56,956 nt of DNA from Pediococcus ethanolidurans (lineage in GTDB: Bacteria; Bacillota; Bacilli; Lactobacillales; Lactobacillaceae). The stretch's first letter is position 1. Each line of letters starts with the position of its first letter. The position numbers were made by a program, and so were the translations under genes. A model generated the notes under the pieces. That model did not search any database and had not been told where the DNA came from. It saw only the letters and a list, made by a program, of their open reading frames with translations. Below are positions 27,464 through 37,402 of this stretch, one piece after another. The DNA lies in contig NZ_JQBY01000015.1 in the NCBI RefSeq assembly GCF_001437405.1, positions 1 through 56,956 of the forward strand, in the 5' to 3' direction.

Positions 27464-28840
27464 CTAAGCCTTCTTTCCATTTTGAAGCGTTTGAACTGCA
27501 CTAATAAATTCATCCCCACGAACTTCAAACGTTTTATATTGATCCCAACTTGCATTGGCTGGTGATAAGAGAACTACATCACCCGCATCACTTGCTTTAT
27601 AGGCAAGTGGCACAGCATCCTTTACTTTATGAGCAAATTCAATCACCGGGACCCCAGCACTTTTAGCCGTTTGCGCTAAGAGTTTACTTGTTTGTCCCAC
27701 TAAAATAATTGCTTTAACATGCTGTTTAAAATCAGTTTCTAGTTTTTCAAAAGTATAACCACGATCTAAGCCGCCAGCAATAAGTACAATCGGTTTTTTA
27801 AAAGAACGTAGTGCAACCTGAGTCGCTTCAATATCAGTAGCTTTAGAGTCATTATAAAATTCACGACCATTCCACGTATTTACGTACTGAACGCGATGTT
27901 TAACCCCACCAAAGGTCTTCAAAACTTGCACAATTGCCTCATTAGGTTGACCACTAATCTTAGCTACTGCAATGGCAGCCAAGGCGTTTTCAATATTTTG
28001 AACTCCAGGAACTTTAATGTCTGCAGCAGCAATGATTTTTTCGCCTTTAAAATAAAGAAAGTCGCCATTCTGATATGCACCTTCTTCAGTTAAGTTCTTT
28101 CGCGAAAATGGCACAACCTGGGCACTAGTTTGCTTGCTCAGTTGTTGCCATTCTGGATTATCCCAATTAATCACAAGAAAGTCTTGTGCCGTTTGATTTC
28201 TAGTGATATGCATTTTATCCCGGACATAATTTTCACGAGTACCATGCCAATCTAAATGATTGGAAAAAATATTCGTAATGACCGCAATGTGTGGTTTAAG
28301 CGTTTTGACACTTGCCAACATAAAACTTGATAATTCAGTCACCATAACATCTTGAGATTGCACTTTTTGAACAACTGTCGTGGCAGGAATCCCAATATTA
28401 CCAGCAAGATAGGCATGACCGGCTGATCGGTTCTCATCAAGCATTAATTGAATCATTGTTGTGGTTGTGGTTTTACCATTGCTACCGGTAATTCCAATCA
28501 TTTCACCACTTAAAACTTGATAAGCAAGTTCAGGTTCTGAAATAATGGGGATTTTTTTAGCAAGTGCTCCTTTAATAATTGGATTTGTATAAGGAATTCC
28601 AGGGTTTTTGACAATTAATTCAAATCCTTCATCCAATAATGTCAGCGGATGCCCTCCCGTAACCACTTTAATGCCTTCTTCTAAAAGACTTTGCGCATCT
28701 GGATTTTCATCAAAAGGTTTTGCATCATTTACTGTCACTAATGCCCCTAATTTTTGTAATAATCTAGCTGCACTCACACCACTCTTTGCCAAGCCTAATA
28801 CCAATATTTTTTTATCCTGATAATCCGTAATCTCTTTCAT
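27464..28840 (-). CDS. murD: UDP-N-acetylmuramoyl-L-alanine:D-glutamate ligase
   Basis: 458-residue Mur ligase that adds D-Glu to UDP-MurNAc-L-Ala. The ATP loop is GITGSNGKTTTT; SNHLDWHGTRENYV and NDSKATDIEATQVAL are Mur-ligase motifs. The N-terminal Rossmann-like domain starts ILVLGLAKSGVSAARLL. Length matches MurD. It lies 69 bases after mraY and 3 bases before murG. Confidence 0.95.
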   Translation of the reverse strand: MKEITDYQDKKILVLGLAKSGVSAARLLQKLGALVTVNDAKPFDENPDAQSLLEEGIKVVTGGHPLTLLDEGFELIVKNPGIPYTNPIIKGALAKKIPIISEPELAYQVLSGEMIGITGSNGKTTTTTMIQLMLDENRSAGHAYLAGNIGIPATTVVQKVQSQDVMVTELSSFMLASVKTLKPHIAVITNIFSNHLDWHGTRENYVRDKMHITRNQTAQDFLVINWDNPEWQQLSKQTSAQVVPFSRKNLTEEGAYQNGDFLYFKGEKIIAAADIKVPGVQNIENALAAIAVAKISGQPNEAIVQVLKTFGGVKHRVQYVNTWNGREFYNDSKATDIEATQVALRSFKKPIVLIAGGLDRGYTFEKLETDFKQHVKAIILVGQTSKLLAQTAKSAGVPVIEFAHKVKDAVPLAYKASDAGDVVLLSPANASWDQYKTFEVRGDEFISAVQTLQNGKKA

Positions 28841-28909
28841 GACTCTTTCCCTTCAAACCAAACTTGATTTACCACTACACACTTCAGAAAATTAGTTATT
28901 AAAACCGAG

Positions 28910-29878
28910 TTAATTTAAGATGCCGATTAAACCGATCACTGCGCCAATCAAACCGACACACCAAAATACAATATCAACTTTCCACTCGCTCCATCCAAGC
29001 ATTTCAAAATGATGATGAATGGGACTCATCTTAAAAATACGATGACCAGTAAGCTTAAACGATAAAACCTGCAATATTACACTAGCCGTTTCGCAAACAA
29101 AAACAATTCCGATTAAAAGCAGTGCTGCTTCATGATGCACCAAAATCGAAACAGCAGCTAAGGCTCCTCCTAATGCTAAAGACCCCATGTCACCCATGAA
29201 AATTTTTGCGGGTTTATGGTTAAAAATAAAGAAGCCAAGCAACGCACCAATAATCGCCAAACAGAAAATAAGCACATCGAATTGTTTTTGCACTCCTGCA
29301 ATAATTGCATAGGCACCAAATGCAATTATTGCTAATCCACTTACTAATCCATCCAGACCATCTGATAGGTTAACCGCATTTGAAAACCCAACTAACCAAA
29401 ATACTACGAATAAAACAAACCAGATACCTAAATGCCAGTTACCAATCCATGGCAGGTTAAGAACCTGCGGAAAACCCTCATGAAGGTAAACCAAATAGAA
29501 AATTACAGCTCCTACAACTTGACCCAGAAACTTTTGCCACGCTTTCAAACCTTCATTTTGCTTTTTCATTAACTTGATACTGTCATCCCAAAAACCTAAA
29601 AGACCATACATGATTAAAATAAAAATCAAGATCAAACCGGTCGCATTAATTTGATGACTTGTAATTTCAAATAATAGGCTGCTAACCGTAATTGCCACTA
29701 TAAAAATCAAACCACCCATTGTTGGTGTTCCAGATTTTTTTTCGTGCCATTTTGGCCCTTCTTCACGGATCATTTGTCCTTCATTTCGGTTACGAAAATA
29801 ATTGATAAATGATGGCATAGCTACCACCGTAATCAAGAAACTGACAATCATCGTTCCAATTTGTTCCATTGAATTCAT
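28910..29878 (-). CDS. mraY: Phospho-N-acetylmuramoyl-pentapeptide transferase
   Basis: 322-residue polytopic enzyme (about 10 membrane segments) that makes lipid I from UDP-MurNAc-pentapeptide and undecaprenyl phosphate. Marks: [10 protein letters not shown], the catalytic [24 protein letters not shown], and [15 protein letters not shown]. Start ATG 29878 has GGAG 6 bases upstream; the ATG 12 bases earlier overlaps the RBS. Confidence 0.95.
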   Translation of the reverse strand: MNSMEQIGTMIVSFLITVVAMPSFINYFRNRNEGQMIREEGPKWHEKKSGTPTMGGLIFIVAITVSSLLFEITSHQINATGLILIFILIMYGLLGFWDDSIKLMKKQNEGLKAWQKFLGQVVGAVIFYLVYLHEGFPQVLNLPWIGNWHLGIWFVLFVVFWLVGFSNAVNLSDGLDGLVSGLAIIAFGAYAIIAGVQKQFDVLIFCLAIIGALLGFFIFNHKPAKIFMGDMGSLALGGALAAVSILVHHEAALLLIGIVFVCETASVILQVLSFKLTGHRIFKMSPIHHHFEMLGWSEWKVDIVFWCVGLIGAVIGLIGILN

Positions 29879-29896
29879 AATAAACTCCATTCTCTC

Positions 29897-32074
29897 TTAC
29901 TTTTGTTTTAGCTGTACTGATAGTGTCTGACCACTTTGAATTGTTGAGCCACTTTTTAGGGATTGAGTCTTAACAAAACCAGTGCCAGAAAAGTTGGTTT
30001 GCAAACCAACTAATTTTGCCAACTTAAGCACATCGTTGCGCGACCATCCTGATAAATCGGGCATTTTCATTTGACCACTCGTTATCAAAATAACCCGCTG
30101 CCCTGCCAACATTTCTGTATTAGCTTGTGGCGATTGTTGGGTAACCGTACTTCCGGTTCCCAGGACCGTAGCTGCAATATTTTGCTTGCCAAGATCCTTT
30201 GTTGCTGTATCTGCTGTTTCACCAACCATATTAGCAATTTTCACTTTTCCGGATAATTGATTTTTCGCCGTTGTGGCATTTTCACCCAAGGCCTGTTTCA
30301 TAACTGATCCAAAAATTTCATCCAACAATTGAGTGGCTGTTTTGGTTGCCGGTAAAGTTGGTTGTTTCATCGTAATGTACATGATGTACTTTGGATTTTT
30401 TGCAGGAACCATCCCCACAACTGAGTACAGGTAACTGTCATCCGTATTCATGTAAGTACCGCCTGATCCAACAACCTGTGCTGTACCAGTTTTGGCTGCT
30501 ACTCGATAACCAGGAATTTTAAAACTTTGACCAATTCCATAGCTCTTATAAACCACGTCTTCCATTAATTGACGAACCTTTTTAGCCGTTGTACTCGTAA
30601 TTGGATGACCAACCGTTTTAGTTTTCATTTGGTAAGTAACCTTACCAGTGTTACTGTTAACTACTTTTTTAATATATTGCGGCTTAACCATCTTACCGTT
30701 ATTCGCAATTGCTGTAAAACCTTGCAACATTTGCATCGTTGTCACATCAATACCCTGACCAAAAGCGGTATCGGCTTGATCAATTGGGTAAGTAAATTGC
30801 ATACTGCCTTTAGCTTCGCCACTTAAACCAGAATTAGTGCTTTGAAGAAATTTGAACTTCTTAATATATTTTTTCCAGGTTTTTGCTCCCATTTTACGTT
30901 CCAAATGTGCCATAGCAACATTACTGGAACGAGCAAATCCTTCTTCATAGCTAATTAATCCCCAACCAGAAGTTTGCCAGTCTGGAACTACCTGTCCATC
31001 GATTTTATAAGTTCCCGACTCATACTTTTCCTTTGCGTTAAAATGACCACTATCAATGGCCGCAGCCGCAGTAAAGACTTTCATTGTTGAACCTGGTTCA
31101 AATGTATCTTGAACAATCGCATTATTCCAAGCCTTACTAATTCCATTTTTGGTGGTTGGATTAAATGTTGGTCTTTGAGAAGTGGCCAAAATTGCGCCCG
31201 TTTTAGCATTCATAATTGTTGCTGTCATTGATTTAGCATGAACCTGTGACTGAACCTTCGTCATTTCGGTTTCCAAGAGAGTTTGCAAACGGGTGTCCAA
31301 AGTTGTGTAGATATTTTCACCATTAACCGCTGCTTTTTTCTCTTGTGATGATGGAAGTTGATAGCCAAATTTATCTTTTTGAATAGAACGTTCGCCATCT
31401 GTACCCGTTAATTTGCTGTTAAACGCACTTTCAATTCCCATAACACCCTTTAACTGAGTAATATCGGAACTCTTTTTTTGAACCTGGGAGGTAATTCCAA
31501 TTAAGTTTGAAGCAAACGTTCCATTTGGATAAAGTCGTGCTTCAGATTGAATAAAATTAATCCCAGTTAACTTATAGGATTCTATTTTTTCCTTGGTTGC
31601 AACCGAAATATTTTTTCCTGCCGTACCAAACTCCACCTGAAAAGAATTTTTATTAGTTGGATTTAAAGCTTTAAGGGCAGCCTTTTCACTGATTGGTAGA
31701 TACTTAGCTAGGACTTTCGCCGTTTTCTTTTTATTAGTTACATAAAGTGGCTTTTTATTTGCACCTACTTGCGTTTTATTTAAAACCGCATAAATCGAGT
31801 AAGTACTAGTGTCTTCTGCAATCGGTTGACCAGAAGCATCCAAAATTGAACCTCTTTGTGCTTTTAAAACCTTATTATCCGTATATAAACGACGGGCCTG
31901 TGAACTCAAATTGATGTGTTCTACAGTCCCGCCAATTGCAATGTAGGAAAAACGTAGAATTAAAATTACGAAGAGGGCAATGGCTATGAAAAAAAGCCAT
32001 TGACCGAACGCTCTTCGATTTTGGCTTGATTTGTTATTATCGTCCTTTTTTGAACGCTTTTCTTTATTGTTCAT
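29897..32074 (-). CDS. Septal class B penicillin-binding protein with PASTA domains
   Basis: 725-residue transpeptidase for septal wall synthesis (PBP2B/PBP2X/FtsI group). It has a membrane anchor (about 27-49), a PBP dimer domain, and a transpeptidase domain with EPGSTMKVFT (Ser nucleophile), RSSNVA (SxN) and AAKTGTAQ (KTG). Two C-terminal PASTA domains run from about 610 to the end. It overlaps the ftsL stop by 4 bases. The PASTA layout favours the PBP2X-like type. Confidence 0.94.
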   Translation of the reverse strand: MNNKEKRSKKDDNNKSSQNRRAFGQWLFFIAIALFVILILRFSYIAIGGTVEHINLSSQARRLYTDNKVLKAQRGSILDASGQPIAEDTSTYSIYAVLNKTQVGANKKPLYVTNKKKTAKVLAKYLPISEKAALKALNPTNKNSFQVEFGTAGKNISVATKEKIESYKLTGINFIQSEARLYPNGTFASNLIGITSQVQKKSSDITQLKGVMGIESAFNSKLTGTDGERSIQKDKFGYQLPSSQEKKAAVNGENIYTTLDTRLQTLLETEMTKVQSQVHAKSMTATIMNAKTGAILATSQRPTFNPTTKNGISKAWNNAIVQDTFEPGSTMKVFTAAAAIDSGHFNAKEKYESGTYKIDGQVVPDWQTSGWGLISYEEGFARSSNVAMAHLERKMGAKTWKKYIKKFKFLQSTNSGLSGEAKGSMQFTYPIDQADTAFGQGIDVTTMQMLQGFTAIANNGKMVKPQYIKKVVNSNTGKVTYQMKTKTVGHPITSTTAKKVRQLMEDVVYKSYGIGQSFKIPGYRVAAKTGTAQVVGSGGTYMNTDDSYLYSVVGMVPAKNPKYIMYITMKQPTLPATKTATQLLDEIFGSVMKQALGENATTAKNQLSGKVKIANMVGETADTATKDLGKQNIAATVLGTGSTVTQQSPQANTEMLAGQRVILITSGQMKMPDLSGWSRNDVLKLAKLVGLQTNFSGTGFVKTQSLKSGSTIQSGQTLSVQLKQK

Positions 32075-32460
32075 TTATTAACATTCCTTATATTCTGAGT
32101 TGTCAGGCTTAACCCATACTGTTTGGCAATCTTATTCAAGCGTGTACGACTAGAAAGCTGGTTTACTTCCTGTTTAAGATTACTGTTATCGGAAGTTACC
32201 TTTGTCACCTGTGCTTGTGAACTAGATAAATCATGTTCAGCACTGGACAAAGCAATTTTACCAGAAACCACAAAAATCATTAAGCCTGTCAAAATTATAC
32301 CGCAGAATGTCATTAAAATTTTCTCAAATTTTGAAAATGGCAAAGATTTTGGAATAGCAACCGCTTTTGCTTTATGTAATGTCCCCTCTTTAATATCCGG
32401 TATTCGCCGTTTTACAGGCTTACTCGCTGGAAATGCTTCTGCTAAATTATTTTGTGCCAT
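32071..32460 (-). CDS. ftsL: Cell division protein FtsL
   Basis: 129-residue bitopic protein: a basic cytoplasmic N-terminus (about 1-47), one membrane segment (about 49-70, LMTFCGIILTGLMIFVV) and an extracellular coiled coil (about 75-120). It forms a complex with DivIB and DivIC for the septal PBP. It lies between rsmH (12 bases) and pbp (4-base overlap), the standard position. Confidence 0.9.
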   Translation of the reverse strand: MAQNNLAEAFPASKPVKRRIPDIKEGTLHKAKAVAIPKSLPFSKFEKILMTFCGIILTGLMIFVVSGKIALSSAEHDLSSSQAQVTKVTSDNSNLKQEVNQLSSRTRLNKIAKQYGLSLTTQNIRNVNK

Positions 32461-32472
32461 TAAAATCAGTCC

Positions 32473-33420
32473 CTATTTTATTTTTTCAATAACTCGAAGT
32501 CTCGCACTGTGCGCACGATGATTATGTGTTAATTCATCCTTACTAGGTAAAATGGGTTTTCTAGTGGCCAATTTAAAATGGGGTTCAAGTTCTTTTGGAA
32601 TAACAGGTAATCCCTGAGGTAATTCAGGCAAGTTAGCATTTTCTTTAAAAATATTTTTAACCAAACGATCTTCTAATGATTGAAAGGTAATCACACTAAT
32701 TCGGCCGCCAACCTTTAGTAATTCTAAGGCCTGTTCTAGTGAGGTTTCTAAAACCCCTAATTCGTTATTAACAGCAATTCGAATCGCCTGAAAAACACGT
32801 TTTGCAGGATGACCACCTGTACGACGAGCAGCCGCTGGAATTGCTTTTTTAATAATTTCAACTAGTTCACCTGTCGTCTCAATCGGTGCCGTTTCTCGTT
32901 GTCGTTCAATCTCACGCGCTACCTGCTTTGAGTAACGCTCTTCTCCATAACGAAAGAAAATTTTAACCAACGATTCATATGACCACTGATTCACAACAAT
33001 CTGTGCAGTTAATTCGGCAGACTGGTCCATACGCATGTCTAATGGCGCATCATGTTGATAACTAAATCCTCGTTTGGCATCATCCAATTGCGGTGATGAA
33101 ACGCCTAAATCGTACACAATGCCATCTACTTTTTGAACACCATATTCTGCCAAATCTTTTGTAATATTTTTAAAATTATCTTCAATAAAAGTAACCTGTC
33201 CACGATCTAAATATGATTTCAAGTGACTTTGATTGTATTCAATCGCCGCCACATCCTGATCAAATGCATACAAATGACCCTTTTGACTTAATTGACTCAA
33301 AATTAATTGACTGTGTCCACCACCGCCAAGGGTGCAATCCACATAGATTCCATCTGGATTGAGATTTAATTCATCAATTGCTTGGTTTAGTAAAACAGTT
33401 GTATGTTGAAACTCGCTCAT
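32473..33420 (-). CDS. rsmH: 16S rRNA (cytosine1402-N4)-methyltransferase
   Basis: 315-residue SAM methyltransferase (MraW) modifying C1402 of 16S rRNA. Marks: [28 protein letters not shown] (SAM site), [16 protein letters not shown] and [14 protein letters not shown]. Start ATG 33420 follows AGGAG by 7 bases; the longer upstream form would overlap mraZ without a good RBS. Confidence 0.95.
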   Translation of the reverse strand: MSEFQHTTVLLNQAIDELNLNPDGIYVDCTLGGGGHSQLILSQLSQKGHLYAFDQDVAAIEYNQSHLKSYLDRGQVTFIEDNFKNITKDLAEYGVQKVDGIVYDLGVSSPQLDDAKRGFSYQHDAPLDMRMDQSAELTAQIVVNQWSYESLVKIFFRYGEERYSKQVAREIERQRETAPIETTGELVEIIKKAIPAAARRTGGHPAKRVFQAIRIAVNNELGVLETSLEQALELLKVGGRISVITFQSLEDRLVKNIFKENANLPELPQGLPVIPKELEPHFKLATRKPILPSKDELTHNHRAHSARLRVIEKIK

Positions 33421-33430
33421 TTTTCTACTC

Positions 33431-33862
33431 CTAAAGGCCAAAATCAATTAAATTTTCAGCAATGTCATCAAAATTCTCTTCTGTATCAGCAGTTACTTCA
33501 TTCCACTGTGCTTCATCCCAAATTTCAAATCGGTTTGATACTCCAACTAAAACACATTTCTTAGTAAGTTTTGCATGTTCACGTAATTGTTTAGGAATAT
33601 TAATTCTGCCTTGTTTATCAAAATTACACTGAGTTGCATCGGCAAACAGAAAACGGACAAACGCCCGATTATTTCGTTTATTAAGCGGTAATTTTTTAAG
33701 ATTATCTTGAATATGTTGCCATTCTGTCAGCGGATAGCCAAATAAACAGCCATCTAAACCACGTGTAATAACAAAATCGGTTCCAAGATCTTCTCTAAAC
33801 TTGGCAGGAACAATTAGTCGTCCCTTGGTATCAAGTGAATGTTGATATTCGCCCATGAACAT
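33431..33862 (-). CDS. mraZ: Transcriptional regulator MraZ
   Basis: 143 residues, first gene of the division cluster. Two AbrB-like SpoVT/MraZ repeats are visible: [20 protein letters not shown] and [16 protein letters not shown]. MraZ forms a ring that binds short GTGG-type repeats and controls its own operon. Three such repeats lie 39-64 bases upstream of its start. Confidence 0.94.
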   Translation of the reverse strand: MFMGEYQHSLDTKGRLIVPAKFREDLGTDFVITRGLDGCLFGYPLTEWQHIQDNLKKLPLNKRNNRAFVRFLFADATQCNFDKQGRINIPKQLREHAKLTKKCVLVGVSNRFEIWDEAQWNEVTADTEENFDDIAENLIDFGL

Positions 33863-33900
33863 ACTAATTGCCCCTTTCCATCTCGATTACAAATTTAGTT

Positions 33901-33926
33901 TACCACTTTGTACCACTATCTACCAC
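33901..33926 (-). promoter_or_regulatory. MraZ-binding repeats, three GTGGTA boxes
   Basis: On the minus strand GTGGTA occurs at 33921-33926, 33911-33916 and 33901-33906, exactly every 10 bases with 4-base spacers. This matches the general MraZ box form (tandem GTGG-type repeats upstream of mraZ). Confidence 0.85.
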
Positions 33927-33992
33927 AGATTTAAAAAACTATTTTAAAATGCTTAATATTTATTAAATAAGTGATAATAAAATGATCTGAAT

Positions 33993-34025
33993 ATTATAAG
34001 TAAACTGCTTACAAATACTAGTATA
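33993..34025 (-). promoter_or_regulatory. Candidate mraZ operon promoters
   Basis: Two minus-strand -10 elements: TATAAT (33993-33998) and an extended TGTTATACT (-10 at 34020-34025). No strong -35 is seen for either, so the true start needs mapping. Both lie upstream of the GTGGTA boxes. Confidence 0.4.
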
Positions 34026-34137
34026 ACAGCAATTCTAATCGAAATGCTTAAAAAGTGGATGAAAGGTGGGGATTTTTTTAGAATTTACATAAAAAAGCTA
34101 AAATTAGTGTCACTTATTTTGGAATTTGGAAAAAAAT

Positions 34138-34166
34138 TTGAAAAGTTAAAATTAACACGTTAGAAT
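34138..34166 (+). promoter_or_regulatory. Promoter of the 37-residue membrane peptide
   Basis: TTGAAA (34138-34143), a 17-base spacer and TAGAAT (34161-34166). Both hexamers match consensus at 5 of 6 positions, and it lies 30 bases upstream of the ATG. Confidence 0.8.
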
Positions 34167-34196
34167 AGTGAGTAACATTCTGGAAAGTGGTGCTTT

Positions 34197-34310
34197 ATGA
34201 AAAAAAAGAAGAGTACGTTTCAAAAAATTATAATGGTTGTCGTTTGGATTATGATTATTAGTATGATTGGCTCTGTTGTCTTAGGTGCAGTGAGTGCATT
34301 TACTGGTTAA
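34197..34310 (+). CDS. 37-residue membrane peptide, DUF4044-like
   Basis: Starts ATGAAAAAAAAGAAG and encodes 37 residues: a Lys-rich N-terminus (MKKKKSTFQK), then one hydrophobic segment (about 11-33) and a short polar end. It resembles the small DUF4044 proteins found beside mraZ in lactic acid bacteria. It has a good promoter, a moderate RBS (GGAAAGTGG) and its own terminator, so it is probably expressed. Function unknown; it is divergent from the division operon. Confidence 0.8.
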   Translation: MKKKKSTFQKIIMVVVWIMIISMIGSVVLGAVSAFTG

Positions 34311-34352
34311 AAAAATGAGAAATTCCATTGAATATGGATTTCTCATTTTTTA
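34310..34352. terminator. Terminator of the small peptide gene
   Basis: AAAAAATGAGAAAT ... ATTTCTCATTTTTT inverted repeat right after the stop codon, with T-runs on both strands. Confidence 0.85.
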
Positions 34353-34383
34353 TGTGCTTAAACATATCGCTAAAACAAACCAC

Positions 34384-34443
34384 AAAATATAACCCCACAC
34401 CTACCGCGAGAATTCTCTCGCCTCCGGTGCGGGGTTATATTTT
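34384..34443. terminator. Strong two-level hairpin after ftsK
   Basis: AAAATATAACCCC and GGGGTTATATTTT close an outer stem (17 of 18 positions). Inside, GCGAGA/TCTCGC forms a second hairpin. It lies 22 bases past the ftsK stop and faces the small gene's terminator. Confidence 0.8.
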
Positions 34444-34465
34444 ATGGCTTACCGTTTTATCTCAC

Positions 34466-36775
34466 TCACTTTTTGTTAAACACCTGCCGTGGCTTACTTC
34501 CCTCCTGGGGTCCCACCACACCATTTGCCTCCAATTGATCTATAATTCTTGCAGCGCGATTATATCCTATTCGAAAACGCCGCTGCAACATTGACGTACT
34601 TGCCTTTTGCATCTCTGTCACCAACGCAACCGCATCATCATACAACTCGTCCTTCTCATTATTCGCCGATTGCTCATCCATTTTTGCTTCTTCGTCCGTC
34701 ACAATCAACGTTTCATCATATGAAACCGGCTGTTGCTGTTTAACATATTCAACAACTGCCTTCACATCTTTATCCGACACAAAGGCACCCTGTACACGTT
34801 CCGGTTTGCTTTTTCCCATTGGATAATACAGCATATCGCCTCGACCCAAAAGCTTTTCAGCACCGTTTGAATCAATAATCGTACGTGAATCCGTTCCACT
34901 TGCAACCGCAAATGCAATTCTTGACGGTACGTTAGCCTTAATTAATCCCGTCACAACATCCACAGAGGGTCTTTGCGTCGCAATAATCATGTGGATTCCA
35001 GCCGCTCGAGCCAACTGGGCTAACCGAATAATTGCATCTTCAACCGCATTTTGTGCCACCATCATCAAATCAGCCAGTTCATCAACCACAACCACAATGT
35101 ATGGTAAGTGTGGTCGATTTTGACCATCTTTTTTATTTTCTTCCGTAATAAATTGATTATACGTTTTAATGTTTTTTTGACCGCTTTGCGCAAACAAATC
35201 ATATCGATGCTGCATTTCAGCAACCACCTTATGCAGTGCTCTTGCCGCCTTTTTGGGATCCGTCACAACTGGTGTCAATAAATGCGGAATATCCTTATAA
35301 ATTCCTAATTCAACCTTTTTAGGGTCAATCAGAATAAATTTAACCTGATCCGGTCGTGCATTCATTAATAGACTTGTAATGATCACATTAATCATAACTG
35401 ATTTTCCACTACCAGTAGCACCAGCAATCAACAAATGTTGCATACGTACTAAATCAGCTAGAACTAAATTTCCTGATACATCTCGACCAATTGGTACCTG
35501 TAAAATTGCATCCGGATGCGGTGGCTGTGATTCAATAATATCTCGAAATGAAACCGTTGAAACTTCCGTATTGGGGACCTCAATGCCAATTAAAGATTTG
35601 CCTGGAATTGGTGCTTCAATTCGAATATCTTTAGCAGCCAATGCTAACGCAATATCATCAGCAAGTCCGACAATTTTGCTAACCTTAACGCCAATATCAG
35701 GATGTAATTCATATTCAGTAACTGATGGACCAAGGCTAACGCTTTTAACCGTTGCCTTGACACCAAAACTTGTTAAAGTTTGTTGCAGAATTTTGGTATT
35801 TTTTTGAATCGTTTTATATTCCTGACTTTGATCAGTCTGAGGAATAGTGGTTAAGAGATCTGGACTAGGTAGCTTGTAATTAGGATTAGCCAAAGCCTCC
35901 GTATTTTGAAAAGCTGTTTCATCTACATCTTCCGTAACTGGTGTAACCTTTCTTTCACGTTCTGAAGCCACTTTAATGTCCGGTTGTAGATTTTCTTTAA
36001 CAGCGGGCATTTGTTCGGTCATTAAATCCTTACCTGTCACCGAAACTTTTGGTAATTTGTGCGCAACTGGTAAAGACTTAGTTGAATTTTCATTTGTAGA
36101 GACTGATTTTCTTTGTTTCCACCAATTGACAACCCGATTCGTTATCTGCTTCAATCCATTACGGGAAAATAAGACCACTTTTCTAAGGGCAACTGCGATC
36201 GACTGTAAAACTTTATCCATTGGAATTCCAAAGAAAATTGAACCACCAAAAATAATTAGTAACCATCCCAGGAAAAGACTACCAATTTCGGAAAAGCAAA
36301 AGTCAGTCACTGTATAAATTGCACTACCGATCATGCCACCACCAACTGGTTCACCAATTGATGCGTATTTAAATGCATCTTCTAATGCGTGCCAAGTGGT
36401 CACAATAAAATGATTATGCTGGTTTGTCTGTTCGAAAAATCGTGTGGTTAAAATTAAAACAGCGCCGAGGTAAATTAAACCCACTCCGGTTAAATAATGG
36501 AAACGACCCTTTAGTTTTGGCTCTTTGCCGGTAAAAAGCAAAATAAGGCCATATAACCCAAAAAGGACAATCAAGATTTGAAAAGTATCTCCCACAAATA
36601 ACCGAAAAACATTAGAAACCAAAACGCCAATGTATCCTAATGAAAAATAACCAATCAATGCTACCAGAACAAAAATACCGCCTAAAAAATGTTTAGAACG
36701 CAGAAACTTCTGCCACTCTTTTTTACTTGAACGTCTTTTTTTTCGTCGATTTGTCGTTTTTTTCTTTACTGCCAC
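34466..36775 (-). CDS. ftsK: DNA translocase FtsK/SpoIIIE
   Basis: 769-residue septal DNA pump. A basic N-terminus leads to about four membrane segments (about 30-190). A variable linker follows, then the RecA-like motor with Walker A LIAGATGSGKSVMINV and Walker B VVVVDELADLMMV, and the C-terminal winged-helix gamma domain (about 705-765, MLQRRFRIGYNRAARIIDQL). The start is GTG 36775 with GGGAGG upstream. It clears chromosome termini from the septum. Confidence 0.94.
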   Translation of the reverse strand: MAVKKKTTNRRKKRRSSKKEWQKFLRSKHFLGGIFVLVALIGYFSLGYIGVLVSNVFRLFVGDTFQILIVLFGLYGLILLFTGKEPKLKGRFHYLTGVGLIYLGAVLILTTRFFEQTNQHNHFIVTTWHALEDAFKYASIGEPVGGGMIGSAIYTVTDFCFSEIGSLFLGWLLIIFGGSIFFGIPMDKVLQSIAVALRKVVLFSRNGLKQITNRVVNWWKQRKSVSTNENSTKSLPVAHKLPKVSVTGKDLMTEQMPAVKENLQPDIKVASERERKVTPVTEDVDETAFQNTEALANPNYKLPSPDLLTTIPQTDQSQEYKTIQKNTKILQQTLTSFGVKATVKSVSLGPSVTEYELHPDIGVKVSKIVGLADDIALALAAKDIRIEAPIPGKSLIGIEVPNTEVSTVSFRDIIESQPPHPDAILQVPIGRDVSGNLVLADLVRMQHLLIAGATGSGKSVMINVIITSLLMNARPDQVKFILIDPKKVELGIYKDIPHLLTPVVTDPKKAARALHKVVAEMQHRYDLFAQSGQKNIKTYNQFITEENKKDGQNRPHLPYIVVVVDELADLMMVAQNAVEDAIIRLAQLARAAGIHMIIATQRPSVDVVTGLIKANVPSRIAFAVASGTDSRTIIDSNGAEKLLGRGDMLYYPMGKSKPERVQGAFVSDKDVKAVVEYVKQQQPVSYDETLIVTDEEAKMDEQSANNEKDELYDDAVALVTEMQKASTSMLQRRFRIGYNRAARIIDQLEANGVVGPQEGSKPRQVFNKK

Positions 36776-36817
36776 AAGTATCCTCCCTTCTAACTAATTT
36801 GAGAGTCATAACGTCTG

Positions 36818-37330
36818 TTACTTTAGCTTATCATTTTCATAGTGATGAATTCGTTGTAAGTTAGGGAAACTTTGTTGTCTTAATGCTTCATAAATCACAA
36901 TAGCCACACTATTTGATAAATTTAGCGCACGGATATGATCATCATCTTGTGGGATTCTGATCGCTTTTTCTGGATATTGTCGCATAAATGGTTCAGGAAG
37001 TCCCGTTGTTTCCTTGCCAAATAGAAAGTAATGATCCTGAGTATTATCAGAATAATCAACATCCGTATAATCGTGATCAGCAAATTTGGACACTAAATAT
37101 AAATTGTCTAAATTTGGTACTGAATCAATAAACTCAGGAAGATTTTCATGATAAACTAAGTCAACATCCTTCCAGTAGTCTAATCCAGCCCGCTTAAGGT
37201 GTTTATCATCCACAGAAAATCCAAGCGGTTTGATTAAATGAAGAACAGAGTCTGTTCCTGCACAGGTTCTAGCAATGTTGCCAGTATTAGAAGGCATTAG
37301 TGGTTCAAAAAGTACAATATGGTTCGTCAT
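36818..37330 (-). CDS. trmL: tRNA (cytidine(34)-2'-O)-methyltransferase
   Basis: 170-residue SPOUT methyltransferase with the knotted C-terminus. Marks: ILFEPLMPSNTGNIARTC is seen as IVLFEPLMPSNTGNIART, YFLFGKETTGLPEPF, and IRIPQDDDHIRALNLSNSVA. TrmL methylates the wobble ribose of tRNA-Leu isoacceptors. It lies 42 bases upstream of ftsK on the same strand. Confidence 0.9.
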   Translation of the reverse strand: MTNHIVLFEPLMPSNTGNIARTCAGTDSVLHLIKPLGFSVDDKHLKRAGLDYWKDVDLVYHENLPEFIDSVPNLDNLYLVSKFADHDYTDVDYSDNTQDHYFLFGKETTGLPEPFMRQYPEKAIRIPQDDDHIRALNLSNSVAIVIYEALRQQSFPNLQRIHHYENDKLK

Positions 37331-37402
37331 TTTTTCTATCTCACTCTCATTAATATTAGCTGTTCAAAAGTTATCATACTGCTATGTATTTCTCTAAACA
37401 AC

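Larger units (their letters stand above)
33863..34196. other. 334-base divergent control region mraZ / small peptide
   Basis: AT-rich and without genes. It carries the MraZ boxes and promoter candidates on the minus strand and the promoter of the small plus-strand gene. GTGGAT (34055-34060) and GTGGGG (34066-34071) also occur on the plus strand. Confidence 0.6.

Noticed and set aside
35379-35807. 142-codon frame opposite ftsK
   Set aside because: It runs against the conserved motor domain and resembles nothing known.
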